A DNA stretch of 64,000 nt from CAKZSB01 sp964573105. GTDB lineage: Bacteria; Pseudomonadota; Gammaproteobacteria; Granulosicoccales; Granulosicoccaceae. The notes beneath the pieces were generated by a model. The model was not told where the DNA came from. It worked only from the letters and a program-made list of their open reading frames with translations, and made no database searches. This document shows positions 33,788 through 42,729 of the stretch, in pieces. Each line of letters opens with the position of its first letter. Within the stretch, counting starts at the first letter, position 1. Made by a program: the position numbers and the translations under genes. The DNA lies in assembly GCA_964573105.1 (NCBI GenBank), contig CAZNIS010000026.1, forward strand, positions 1 to 64,000. The letters are read 5' to 3'.

Positions 33788-35464
33788 TCAGGTTTTATCC
33801 TTGTTGCGCGCTGCTTGCTGTTGCCTCCACTGCGGGTAGTCACGCCGTGCTGCGGATTCAGATATCAGCCCCTCACGCACATCGGCGTCGATCGCGTGCA
33901 CACTGCGTTGCTCAGGCAGGCCGAAGCCGCCGCCTCCCGGTGTCTCGAAAATCAGTGTCTCGGTGTGGGGTATTCGCAGCACACCTTTGCCCGGCAGCGG
34001 CTCGCCGTGTTCACCCAGACGAACGCGGCCAACGGCACCCGCGCCGCCGCCACGCCTGCCGCTGGCACCAAAGCGCAGGCGCTCCAGTGATAAAAACAGC
34101 AGGATGTCGTTGTCGCCTGCCGGCTGCAGTTCGATCCGCTGGCCCAGGCCGCCGCGAAACTCGCCGCAGCCTGCGCTGTCGGTGCGCAGTTCGCGGCGAT
34201 GAAAAACGACGGGCGCCGCCGATTCGGTCGTTTCAACCTGGCTGCCCCACACGCCACTTGGAAACGCGGTGACCGACAGGCCATCTTTAATTGGCCGTGC
34301 GCCGGTGCCGCCGTTGAACACCAGTTCCAGCGCAAAGTGATAATTCGCATCGGCATCGGCTGTATTACGCAGTGGCAGATCGAACATGCATGATGCGCCC
34401 TCGGCCGGAACTTTGTCCGGCAACGCCTGGTGCAGGCAGCCATAGACGAGATCGGGTGTCATCTGGCCTATCGTGTGGCGCATCGCAACCGGTGCTGGCG
34501 GCTGTGCGTTTAGAATGCAGCCTGCAGGTGCGGCAACGGTAAAAGGTTCCAGAGAGCCTGCATTGTTTGGAATGTCCGCGCCGATGATGCAGCGCAGCGC
34601 AAACACGGAATAGGCTGTCGCGTAATTTAGCGGCACATTGATGCCTTTGGCAGAGCAATCCGATGTGCCTGAAAAATCCAGTTGAATGTCGGCGTCGTTG
34701 ACGGTGAGTGTCGCGTGCAGATCGATATCTGACTCATAGCCCTCGATCGATAATTTGCTTTGGTAGCGCCCGTTTGGCACGTCGGCGATGGCTTGCTCGC
34801 AGCCGCGTTTCGAGGTGCTGATGATGTAGTCGGCAAGGGCGTCGAGATCGGTCAGGGAAAACTCGTCCATCATATCGATCACTCGTCTGGCGCCGGTTTC
34901 ACAACACGCCGACAGGGCATAGATATCCCCCTCGTTGGCAACCGGTTCGCGCGAGTTTGCCTTGATGATATCGAGCAACAGCGTGTTCATCTCTCCCTGT
35001 TTAACAAGGGTGCATGGCGGGATCAGCAGGCCTTCGTCGTAAATGTCGCTGCCCTCAGGCCCCATGCCAAGGCCACCGAGGTCGACCAGGTGCGAGGTGC
35101 AGGCGGTAAAGGCCACCAGTTCGCGCTGATAAAACACCGGCATCAGCAACAGAAAATCATTTAAGTGCCCCGATGCAATCCACGGATCGTTAGTGGTATA
35201 GATGTCACCGGGCTGCATGTGCTGCGGTTGAATCAGATCGCGCAGTGTCAGAACCGCCTCAGCCATGGTATTGATGTGACCAGGCGTGCCGGTGACCGCC
35301 TGCGCGAGCATGCGCCCGTGACGATCGAAAACACCGGCCGAGATATCGCCACACTCGCGCACGATCGGACTGAATGCCGCGCGTATCAGCGCCTGGCCCT
35401 GTTCCTCGACCACGGCGAGCAGACGATTCCACAGCACTTGATATCTCGCGTTGTCCATCGTCAT
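33788..35464 (-). CDS. Hydantoinase B/oxoprolinase family protein
   Basis: A 558-residue HyuB-type subunit from the ATG at 35464, the start overlapping the HyuA stop by ATGA. The longer frame to 35623 is out of phase with hyuA and is discarded. Signatures are AGVFDRHGRMLAQAVTGTPGHINTMAEAV, GDIYTTNDPWIASGHLNDFLL and LDFSGTSDCSAKGINVPLNYATAYSVFALR. The C-terminus includes FETPGGGGFGLPEQR. With HyuA it forms an ATP-dependent amide- or lactam-ring-opening enzyme (N-methylhydantoinase/5-oxoprolinase) or, in related members, an acetone-carboxylase-like enzyme. Confidence 0.94.
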   Translation of the reverse strand: MTMDNARYQVLWNRLLAVVEEQGQALIRAAFSPIVRECGDISAGVFDRHGRMLAQAVTGTPGHINTMAEAVLTLRDLIQPQHMQPGDIYTTNDPWIASGHLNDFLLLMPVFYQRELVAFTACTSHLVDLGGLGMGPEGSDIYDEGLLIPPCTLVKQGEMNTLLLDIIKANSREPVANEGDIYALSACCETGARRVIDMMDEFSLTDLDALADYIISTSKRGCEQAIADVPNGRYQSKLSIEGYESDIDLHATLTVNDADIQLDFSGTSDCSAKGINVPLNYATAYSVFALRCIIGADIPNNAGSLEPFTVAAPAGCILNAQPPAPVAMRHTIGQMTPDLVYGCLHQALPDKVPAEGASCMFDLPLRNTADADANYHFALELVFNGGTGARPIKDGLSVTAFPSGVWGSQVETTESAAPVVFHRRELRTDSAGCGEFRGGLGQRIELQPAGDNDILLFLSLERLRFGASGRRGGGAGAVGRVRLGEHGEPLPGKGVLRIPHTETLIFETPGGGGFGLPEQRSVHAIDADVREGLISESAARRDYPQWRQQQAARNKDKT

Positions 35465-37560
35465 CGTTCGCGTACCTTCACGGTGTTTCGTTGCAGATGG
35501 ATATTGCCGGCAGAATCGATGCGGGCGCAAAAATCGGCGCTGACCAGCGTCGTCGTCTGCGGCTCCTGAATCAGCGCGGGCCCGGCAATCTCTGTGTCTT
35601 CTGGCAGGGCCGTGCGATGCCACACCGGCACCTTTATCGTCGCACCGGTCACATCACAGGTAATGGTGCGCGAGCCGGCGGATTCGGGCGCTTGCAAATC
35701 GGTGTGGGCGCGATCGCGTGCAAGCGGGGTTGCCACGGTTGCGACACTGACTCCCCAGTTCAGTATTTCTATCTGCATGCCCGGTACCGGACGCGAGAAC
35801 TGCGTTTGATAGAAGCTGTCGAACCGGTCTTGCAGATCGAGTTTGTCATCGACTTGCAGTGCGCGCTCGGGCAGTTCGATTTCTATCTCGTGGCCCTGGC
35901 CTCGATAGCGCATGAAAGCGTATCGACGCACGAACAGCGGCGCGTCGTTCGATGCCTGTCCCACCACGGCTGTCGCCTCGGCGATCAGTGCCTGTAGAAA
36001 AGTGTTGATGTCATCCACATCCAGTTGCGCGAGCAAGGTGTAGCGACTTTTAACGATTTCAAACGATACCGGCGCATGCAAAAAACCAACGGCCGAACCG
36101 ACACTCGGATCGGGCGGGATGAGAATCTTTTCAATGCCGGCACGCCGGGCGACGCGGGTGGCGTGCAAGGGTCCGTTGCCGCCAAACGCGATCATGACCC
36201 GATCGGCGAGATCTTTGCCAGACTCGACCGCGTGCATGCGCGCCGCGTTGGCCATGTTCTCGTTGACGATCTCACTGATGCCGATCGCCGCGCGATCTAG
36301 TGGCAGGTCGAGTGGTTCGGCCACGTGTTGTGTGATGGCGGCTTGTGTCCTTTGCGGCTGCAGCGGCAGTCTTCCTTCTGCAAAAAGTGCCGGGTCGAGC
36401 AGTCCGAGTGCCAGATCGGCATCGGTCACCGTCGCGTTAACACCGCCCTTGCCGTAGGCTGCGGGCCCGGGTTCGCTGCCGGCGCTCTGCGGGCCAACCT
36501 GCAGGCGACCGAGTTTGTCGACACTGGCAATAGAGCCGCCACCGGCACCGATTTCGATCATCTCGAGCACCGGAATCCGCACTGGCATGCCGCTGCCTTT
36601 GATAAACCGCGCGGCGCGTGCGATCTCGAACTGTCGCGATCGTTGCGGGCGATAGTCGTCGATCAGGCACAGCTTCGCGGTAGTGCCACCCATATCGAAT
36701 GACAGTACCGATTGCGCGTGTTGCCGCCTTGCGATTTCGGCCGCCAGCACCGCGCCACCGGCCGGGCCGGATTCGACCAGTCGGATCGGCAGCCGCGCCG
36801 CAGTGTCGAGTGTGGTCATGCCACCGCTGGCGGTGATCATTAGAATCGGGCATCGCATACCGGCAGATTTGAAGTGTGCGTCGAACTTTTCCAGATAGCC
36901 CGCCATCAGCGGCTGTATATAGGCATTGGCGACGGTGGTGCACAGTCGGTCGAACTCGCGCGCCTCCGGTGAAACATCGCTGGAGAGTGAAATACTTAAA
37001 TCGGGTCGCACCGCGAGCAGCGCCTCTTTTAGTTGCCGCTCGTGCTGCGCGTTGGCGTAGGCGTGCAACAGGCAGATGGCAACAGCATCGACCTGGTGTT
37101 TTTCAATCTCGACAAGCAGTCCGGGCACAGCGTCCAGCGCCAGAGGTTTTATTATTTGTCCCTGCCAGTCGACACGCTCCGGTACGGTAAAGCTGCGCGC
37201 ACGCGGGACGATCAGATTCGGTTTGTCGAGCATCACATCGTACTGGTCGTAGCGGCGCTCGTAGGCGATTTCCAGAATATCTCTGAAACCCTCGGTCGTG
37301 ATCGTCGCGACTGTGGCCCCTCTGCGTTCGATCAGTGCGTTGGTTGCGAGCGTGGTGCCGTGGATGAAAAGTGAAATTTCATTGATGCTGACGCTTGCGT
37401 TTTGCAGCACGCGTTCAACGCCGTGCCAGGCGCCCTGTGTCGGGTTGTCGTGTGTGGTTGGGGTTTTGGCGCTGGCAAGTACCTTGCCGCCGTGTTGCAT
37501 CAACACGGTATCGGTAAAGGTGCCGCCGATGTCGACCGCCAGTTGACAGCTCTTTTGCAT
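35461..37560 (-). CDS. Hydantoinase A/oxoprolinase family protein
   Basis: A 699-residue HyuA-type subunit with the ASKHA ATPase fold. The N-terminal phosphate-1 motif is VDIGGTFTDTVLMQ, the phosphate-2 motif LSFDMGGTTAKLCLID, and GAGGGSIASVDKLGRLQVGPQSAGSEPGPA is the family hallmark. It hydrolyses ATP to drive lactam or hydantoin opening together with HyuB. It is the first gene of a five-gene operon with overlapping or abutting ends. The upstream region (37561-37811) should hold the promoter, but I could not pinpoint it. Confidence 0.94.
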   Translation of the reverse strand: MQKSCQLAVDIGGTFTDTVLMQHGGKVLASAKTPTTHDNPTQGAWHGVERVLQNASVSINEISLFIHGTTLATNALIERRGATVATITTEGFRDILEIAYERRYDQYDVMLDKPNLIVPRARSFTVPERVDWQGQIIKPLALDAVPGLLVEIEKHQVDAVAICLLHAYANAQHERQLKEALLAVRPDLSISLSSDVSPEAREFDRLCTTVANAYIQPLMAGYLEKFDAHFKSAGMRCPILMITASGGMTTLDTAARLPIRLVESGPAGGAVLAAEIARRQHAQSVLSFDMGGTTAKLCLIDDYRPQRSRQFEIARAARFIKGSGMPVRIPVLEMIEIGAGGGSIASVDKLGRLQVGPQSAGSEPGPAAYGKGGVNATVTDADLALGLLDPALFAEGRLPLQPQRTQAAITQHVAEPLDLPLDRAAIGISEIVNENMANAARMHAVESGKDLADRVMIAFGGNGPLHATRVARRAGIEKILIPPDPSVGSAVGFLHAPVSFEIVKSRYTLLAQLDVDDINTFLQALIAEATAVVGQASNDAPLFVRRYAFMRYRGQGHEIEIELPERALQVDDKLDLQDRFDSFYQTQFSRPVPGMQIEILNWGVSVATVATPLARDRAHTDLQAPESAGSRTITCDVTGATIKVPVWHRTALPEDTEIAGPALIQEPQTTTLVSADFCARIDSAGNIHLQRNTVKVRER

Positions 37561-37811
37561 AGCCTGATAGACGTTAATGCATGTATCGGAGAGTGGGCAT
37601 CGAGTGTTGCCGGCTCACAAGACTACAGGCAACGGTGAGGAGATCGAAACAGGCACAGCGAGAGGTCAAGCCCTGCTGAGGTTTCGAGTGGCCAGAGGGG
37701 AGGTCAGGCGACCAGATCGCAGCCGGTGTGGCGACGGATGGCAGGATGTACGATGACAGTCATAGCGCTACTCTAACGGCAGTTATTGTGGATTGCCAGC
37801 ACGGCCTGCAC

Positions 37812-38780
37812 TCAGTATCCCCTGTCTGGATCCACCACGCGTGCAAGTGGCTGGCCGCGCCGATAACGATGCAGATTGTCGGCGAACATCTCAACCGAGC
37901 GCTGCGCCCAGCCCGGGTACACCGATGAGCAATGCGGCGTGATAATGACATTGTCCATCGACCAGAAATCGTGGGCCTGAGGCAAGGGTTCGATCGCAAA
38001 TACATCGAGTGCGGCTGCCGCAAGCTTGCCGCTTTGCAGGGCATGCAGCAACGATGGTTCGTGCACCACGCCGCCACGCGAGATATCTACCAGCATGGCG
38101 GTCGATTTCATCATTGCGAATTCGTTGCTTGCGAGCAGGTGCCTAGTATTGGCCAGCAACGGCACAGCCACGACAATGACATCCGCCTGTGGCAACAGTT
38201 CGCGCAGCGCGTCCTGCCCGAACACCGCGTCGACATTATCCATCGGCGCCGGGTTTGCGCGTACGCCCAGCACCGTCATGTCCATTGCTTTGAAGCGTCG
38301 CGCCACCGCCGTGCCGGTTTGCCCAAGCCCGATCAGTAGCGCCGATTTACCGGCAATTGGTGTGACGCTGCCGGCGACCCAGCGACGTTGCTGCTGTGCG
38401 CGATGAAAACCGCGCAAATCCAGCTGTAACGACAGCACGCAACCCAGCACGTATTCAGCCATCATGTCAGCGGCCACACCCGCCGCGTTGGTCACGGTGA
38501 GACTGGCAGCATCCCACGGCGCCAGATGATCGGTGCCAGAGCCCCCGACGGCGATCCATTTCACGTGTTCGGCAGAGCGCAGTTCACTGGCGGGATAGCC
38601 GGGGGTGCCGTCAAACCGCACGCTGTAGACCACCTCGGCACGTGACTGTTGCAGCGCGCGGGCAAGGCCGTTGTAGCTGTCGCAGGTGTGGATGGCGAGA
38701 TCCGAGTGTGTGTGATGCACGGTCTCGAGTGCTGGCTGTGGATCATCGGTGTGCAGCAGTACAATGGGTGACAGGTTCAT
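37812..38780 (-). CDS. D-2-hydroxyacid dehydrogenase family protein
   Basis: A 322-residue NAD(P)-dependent dehydrogenase. The Rossmann glycine motif is GLGQTGTAV (151-159). The catalytic Arg-Glu-His set is R235 (ISRGGVV), E264 (FAIEPLP) and H283 (TPHCSS). It reduces 2-keto acids to 2-hydroxyacids or the reverse. It resembles GhrA-like glyoxylate/hydroxypyruvate reductases. It lies upstream of, and in the same direction as, the Hyu operon with a gap of 251 bases, so cotranscription is possible but not required. It might handle the keto acid produced by the aminotransferase. Confidence 0.9.
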   Translation of the reverse strand: MNLSPIVLLHTDDPQPALETVHHTHSDLAIHTCDSYNGLARALQQSRAEVVYSVRFDGTPGYPASELRSAEHVKWIAVGGSGTDHLAPWDAASLTVTNAAGVAADMMAEYVLGCVLSLQLDLRGFHRAQQQRRWVAGSVTPIAGKSALLIGLGQTGTAVARRFKAMDMTVLGVRANPAPMDNVDAVFGQDALRELLPQADVIVVAVPLLANTRHLLASNEFAMMKSTAMLVDISRGGVVHEPSLLHALQSGKLAAAALDVFAIEPLPQAHDFWSMDNVIITPHCSSVYPGWAQRSVEMFADNLHRYRRGQPLARVVDPDRGY

Positions 38781-38811
38781 CCCGTGTCGTCGTGTTCAAG
38801 GATCAGTCAGC

Positions 38812-40173
38812 ATGCATGGTAAATCATCCGCTCTGTCGCGTATCAGCGATTTTGTGCTGCACACAAGTGCCGACGAGATCCCCGATTCCACCTTGCGAAC
38901 AGCTGCGCTGTTATTACTCGATACGCTGGGTATTTGCGCGGCCTCTGCACCCATGCAGGCCGGGGTCATCGGCCGCGACCTCGCGACCAGGCTCTACGCG
39001 ACAACGGATGCCGGCACGCGCGCCCAGATGCTGTTTGACGGCCGATCCGTCAGTCTCGCCGGTGCGCTTTATGCCGCCGCGAACCAGACCGACAACCTGG
39101 ACGGCCACGACGGCTACAACCCCACCAAGGGCCACATCGGCGTGGTCGCCGCACCCGCCCTCGCGATACTCGCACAGCACAACCCCGCGCTCACCGGTCG
39201 CGACGCACTGGCGGCACTGGTGATTGGCTATGAAGTGGCCGGGCGCGCCGGTATCGCGCTGCACGACAGCGTGAGCGATTATCATACCTCGGGTGCATGG
39301 CACGGACTGGGCGTCGTGGCGATGGCGGCCAGACTGCGTGGCCACACCGCAGAACAACTGCGCCAGGCGCTCGGCGTCGCCGAGTATCACGGGCCGCGCA
39401 GCCAGATGATGCGCGAGATCGCCAACCCAACGATGCTGCACGACGGTGCGTCCTGGGGCGGTCTGTCGAGCATGTCGGCCGTGATCGCGGCCGAGGCCGG
39501 ATTCACCGGCGCACCAGCGCTGACCATTGAAGCGGACGAGGTGGCTGCGCACTGGGCAGATCTTGGCACCCTTTGGCAAACCGATCTGCAGTACATCAAG
39601 CCCTATCCGGTGTGTCGCTGGGCGCATGCCGCAATTGATGCCGCGCGCGAATTGTGCCGGACGCACGGGCTGCAATTGCAGCAGATTCAATCGATCTCGA
39701 TCGGCAGCTTTGCCAACGCGATCGCGCTGTATCCGGGTATGCCGTCCACCACCTCGCAGGCGCAATACAGTCTGCCGTTCAGCGTCGCGACGATGATCTG
39801 CCATGGCCATATCGGACTTCAACATATCTCGGGCAGTGGATTGTCTGATCCGGCTGTGGCGGCGCTGGTGGATCGCATAGACACACGCGTGGAAGCGCGA
39901 CACGAAGCGCGCTACCCGGTCGGGCGCTGGGCGGATGTGGTGTTTACGCTTACCAGTGGCGAGACACTGCGCTCGGGCGATGTTCACGCCAGAGGAGGGC
40001 CGGAGCGGTCTTTCTCAGCCGATGATATCGTGGAAAAGTTCGACGCGTTTGCAGCACCGGTATTGGGGCCACATCGCGCAGGGCGCCTGCGCGATGCCGT
40101 GCTTGCGTTGAACGATCGCAACGCAACTTTTGCGTCGGTAGCCGATTGTCTCTACGCTCCACTGCAAGAGTAG
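38812..40173 (+). CDS. MmgE/PrpD family protein
   Basis: A 453-residue MmgE/PrpD-family protein from the ATG at 38812, with AAGGA about ten bases upstream. A longer in-frame start at 38749 lies inside the divergent gene. Family features are an all-helical N-terminal domain (AALLLLDTLGICAASAPMQAG), NQTDNLDGHDGYNPTKGHIGVVAAPA, and SGAWHGLGVVAMAARLRG. The family includes 2-methylcitrate dehydratase and the cis-aconitate decarboxylase IRG1, but many members act in other catabolic pathways. No prpB or prpC is nearby, so propionate use is unlikely. Only 31 bases separate its start from the divergent dehydrogenase start. Confidence 0.9.
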   Translation: MHGKSSALSRISDFVLHTSADEIPDSTLRTAALLLLDTLGICAASAPMQAGVIGRDLATRLYATTDAGTRAQMLFDGRSVSLAGALYAAANQTDNLDGHDGYNPTKGHIGVVAAPALAILAQHNPALTGRDALAALVIGYEVAGRAGIALHDSVSDYHTSGAWHGLGVVAMAARLRGHTAEQLRQALGVAEYHGPRSQMMREIANPTMLHDGASWGGLSSMSAVIAAEAGFTGAPALTIEADEVAAHWADLGTLWQTDLQYIKPYPVCRWAHAAIDAARELCRTHGLQLQQIQSISIGSFANAIALYPGMPSTTSQAQYSLPFSVATMICHGHIGLQHISGSGLSDPAVAALVDRIDTRVEARHEARYPVGRWADVVFTLTSGETLRSGDVHARGGPERSFSADDIVEKFDAFAAPVLGPHRAGRLRDAVLALNDRNATFASVADCLYAPLQE

Positions 40174-40287
40174 ATATCAACCTCGCCTGCATTCATCACG
40201 GCGACGGTATCGGCAACGGCGGGAGCCTGCGTCGGGATCGATCCTTTTAATTTTGCGTGCAGAATTAGCCGGCGCCGGCAGGCCGCA

Positions 40288-40917
40288 TCAGTTTTGCGGT
40301 GGCTGGTACAACTCCACGTGGTGCAGATTCATCGTATAAGCAGACGTGGCGATGTCGTTTTCGTGCAGCGTTGTCCGTAGTTCGCCCTGAATCCAGTACG
40401 GTTGATAGATATCGGTGACGTTCAGCTTTTGTTCGGAATCCACCAGGATCAGCTGGTTCGGGGGCGGCGGAGGTACATGGATGCAGGCGCCGAAATACGG
40501 GACGAAAAAGAATTGTCTGACGGACTGATCGGTGTCGAATTCCAGCGGTACGATAAACCCGGCAATGCGAACGTCCTTGCCATCCAGTTCGGGGCGGATG
40601 CTGGTTGAGATCAGCGCCTTTTCATAAGCAGTTTCCGCTTCAGTGGCAGGTGCCTTAAGCGGGTCCAGGAGTGTGTCGTCGGCCGACCCCTCTTCGATAT
40701 CAAAAATGAACTCCGGAGGATTTAACAAGGCCTGTAAGTCGCTATCCGGCAGCAGATCGGTCCACTCGTAGGTGTCGTACTGTCTGTCTGGATCGGCGAT
40801 CGTGGTCGTCAGGGCGGAGGTATCTCGATCGGCCGCGTTGTCGCCACAAGCTGTGAGCATCGCGGCGCACCCCAACAGCACGGCAGCCATCAGCTTACCT
40901 GGCTGGTTTGTCAACAT
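40288..40917 (-). CDS. DUF3299 domain lipoprotein
   Basis: A 209-residue protein from the ATG at 40917. The upstream frame to 40977 is not needed and would spoil the signal. The N-terminus is a lipoprotein signal peptide with lipobox LTAC (MLTACGDN). The mature part has the DUF3299 pattern: DVRIAGFIVPLEFD, VRQFFFVPYFGACIHVPPPPPNQLI and a C-terminal PYWIQGELRTTLHENDIATSAYTM. Function unknown. Members are recurrently found near metal-related ABC transporters, and here the Znu-like operon lies upstream on the same strand, which hints at a role in metal homeostasis. The gap of 358 bases makes independent transcription likely. Confidence 0.85.
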   Translation of the reverse strand: MLTNQPGKLMAAVLLGCAAMLTACGDNAADRDTSALTTTIADPDRQYDTYEWTDLLPDSDLQALLNPPEFIFDIEEGSADDTLLDPLKAPATEAETAYEKALISTSIRPELDGKDVRIAGFIVPLEFDTDQSVRQFFFVPYFGACIHVPPPPPNQLILVDSEQKLNVTDIYQPYWIQGELRTTLHENDIATSAYTMNLHHVELYQPPQN

Positions 40918-41275
40918 TCTGTTCAGAAAACTTGAAATGTGCACGTAGTATATCTCGCGAATGTGTCGACAGGGCACCAGCGACGGCAGGTTTCACACGC
41001 GGGTCAGAGCCCGATCCGCTGTACGATCTGTCAGCGTATCCGCTGCAACGATTGGTCTGGTAGATTGACTGCAGCGTCCAGCAGCAGATTTAGTCCGAAA
41101 GCCTATATGTGCCTGGATCGCCAATGTTCCCCTTCGGCTGATGGTTGTTTTTATGAAGCCCAATCTCACAATATTTGTGATGATCCGGTGTCGATTCAAC
41201 CTCGGTGTATTACTGATTCAACAGTTGCTTGCCGAACGGCTGCAGCGTGTGCACACGCGTTAACTGCGCGCCACA
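40918..41275. other. Intergenic region, 358 bp, with one palindrome
   Basis: This lies between the permease stop (41276) and the DUF3299 gene start. It contains a perfect inverted repeat TCACAA-TAT-TTGTGA at 41166-41180. I found no Zur-box-like sequence here and no supported gene. Confidence 0.4.
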
Positions 41276-42121
41276 TCAGCTGGGTCGCAAGCTGGGTCGC
41301 AGCCAGGCCAGTGCAAGATAGAGCGCAGACAGCAAGCCAGTAGTCAGCACAATCGTGGGTACGGTCGAAATTCGATCAAAATGCAGCGAGAGTAGGAAAC
41401 CGGCACTAAAACCCGAAATGGCTGCCACGCAAATCAGTACAAAGTGTCGTTTGATCGAAGGCACGCGCGTGGAGCTAAGCATCACGGTGGGCAGCAGCAG
41501 AAACGCGATGGTAAACAGAAATCCCATCGCATAAATCGAAGTGACGATTAGCAATAGCGACAGTGTCCTGAAAACCAGCAATGCAAAACGGTTGTCTGGC
41601 GGCGTGCCGCTCATGATTGAAATCGTAAACGACTGGTCTGAAAAGCGCTTCCAGCCGATCAGCAGTACCGTTAGCACGAGCGCAGAAACGCCAGATGAAA
41701 CCCATAGCGTGTTGCCGGATATGGTCACGATATCGCCAAAAAAAGCTTGTGAAAAATGGCTCTCAAGGGCAGGGAAGAAAGATACCAGCCAGTAACTCAT
41801 GGCGAGCAGCAGTGAAAAAAGTGCCAGATGAATGCCGCTTTCGGTAGCCGCTCGGCCGGATGCTAACCGATCGCTGACGAGCGCGGTCAATGAAGCGAAC
41901 AACAAACCGGTAATCAGCGGCAATTCATTTGCACTGACTGCTGCACTGCCAAAATTCAGCGCAGCCCCTGCGAGCACGCCGACCGTGGCAGCCTGACTGA
42001 TTACCAGACACTGCAGCGACTGATTCCGCGATACCAAATGACAGCCCAATAGCGCCAGCGCAGTCGCGCAAAGCAGTCCGGACACAATGGCACCGAGATA
42101 GAGTGGCAGCAACTCGATCAT
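41276..42121 (-). CDS. Metal ABC transporter permease, ZnuB-like
   Basis: A 281-residue ABC_3-family permease with seven to eight hydrophobic helices (for example LYLGAIVSGLLCATALALLGCHLVS and SLLLIVTSIYAMGFLFTIAFLLLP). It forms the membrane channel for zinc or manganese import with the ATPase upstream, which it overlaps by ATGA. It is the last gene of the lipoprotein-barrel-ZnuA-ZnuC-ZnuB operon. Zinc is favoured because a Zur-box-like site lies ahead of the operon. Confidence 0.9.
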   Translation of the reverse strand: MIELLPLYLGAIVSGLLCATALALLGCHLVSRNQSLQCLVISQAATVGVLAGAALNFGSAAVSANELPLITGLLFASLTALVSDRLASGRAATESGIHLALFSLLLAMSYWLVSFFPALESHFSQAFFGDIVTISGNTLWVSSGVSALVLTVLLIGWKRFSDQSFTISIMSGTPPDNRFALLVFRTLSLLLIVTSIYAMGFLFTIAFLLLPTVMLSSTRVPSIKRHFVLICVAAISGFSAGFLLSLHFDRISTVPTIVLTTGLLSALYLALAWLRPSLRPS

Positions 42122-42729
42122 AGCGAGATGTGCTTAATAGTCGCGTCGCGTAAACTTTGGATTGTCTGAGACAAATTGTGTGTGCTAAGGATGACACACT
42201 TATTTTCAGTCAAGACGAATTGCCTGAGCGCCGCAGTGATTGCGATGCGACTGTCATCGTCCAGATGATTAAACGGCTCGTCGAGCACAATCAATTCGGG
42301 TTTTGCCAGCAGCGTGCGAGTAAGCAAGGTCCGACGCCGTTCACCTCCGCTCGCGTGGTTCCAGCCCAAAGCGAGTTGCGATCTGTTCAAAAGCCCGGTT
42401 TGCACGATGTCTTCATCACTGACGGGAGCACGGGTGGATACCTGCAGTACGTCGCGCAGACTAAACGGCATATGCGTCTGACTTTCCTGTAGTTGTGGCA
42501 GGTAGCGAATCGCCGAGTGCGGCACCTTTAATTGCACCGAACCACTGAACCGCGGGCGTTGGTTCAGGATAATTTCAAGCAGCGTGGATTTGCCGGATCC
42601 GTTCGGCCCGGTGATGACGAGCATCTCGCCGCGAGTCAATTCGCAGTTGATGTGGCTTCCCAGTTGCCGGCCGTCCGGTGTGCTGTAACTGACCTCTCGC
42701 AACACCAGGATCGGCGCGACGCTGTTCAA
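42118..42729 (-). CDS. Metal ABC transporter ATPase, ZnuC-like
   Basis: A short (203-residue) ATPase with Walker A GPNGSGKSTLL, an unusual signature ASGGERRRTLL in place of LSGGQ, and Walker B LIVLDEPFNHLDDDS. It starts at TTG 42729, overlapping the ZnuA stop (TTGA). At about 200 residues it lacks the C-terminal extension of many ZnuC proteins (around 250 residues), so it is a minimal nucleotide-binding domain. Confidence 0.9.
   Translation of the reverse strand: MNSVAPILVLREVSYSTPDGRQLGSHINCELTRGEMLVITGPNGSGKSTLLEIILNQRPRFSGSVQLKVPHSAIRYLPQLQESQTHMPFSLRDVLQVSTRAPVSDEDIVQTGLLNRSQLALGWNHASGGERRRTLLTRTLLAKPELIVLDEPFNHLDDDSRIAITAALRQFVLTENKCVILSTHNLSQTIQSLRDATIKHISL

Noticed and set aside
35465..35623. 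Upstream extension of the HyuB frame
   Set aside because: It overlaps HyuA out of frame and does not resemble HyuB; the ATGA overlap at 35461-35464 gives the natural start.
38914..39987. 357-codon minus-strand open frame
   Set aside because: Antisense to the MmgE/PrpD gene, rich in Arg, His and Gly, with no family features and no ribosome-binding site.
38812..40173. Assignment as 2-methylcitrate dehydratase prpD
   Set aside because: No prpB, prpC or acnD neighbours; the family has several other functions.
41166..41180. Palindrome TCACAATATTTGTGA as a CRP or Zur site
   Set aside because: The half-site order is opposite to the CRP consensus and it does not match Zur; kept only as an unexplained repeat.
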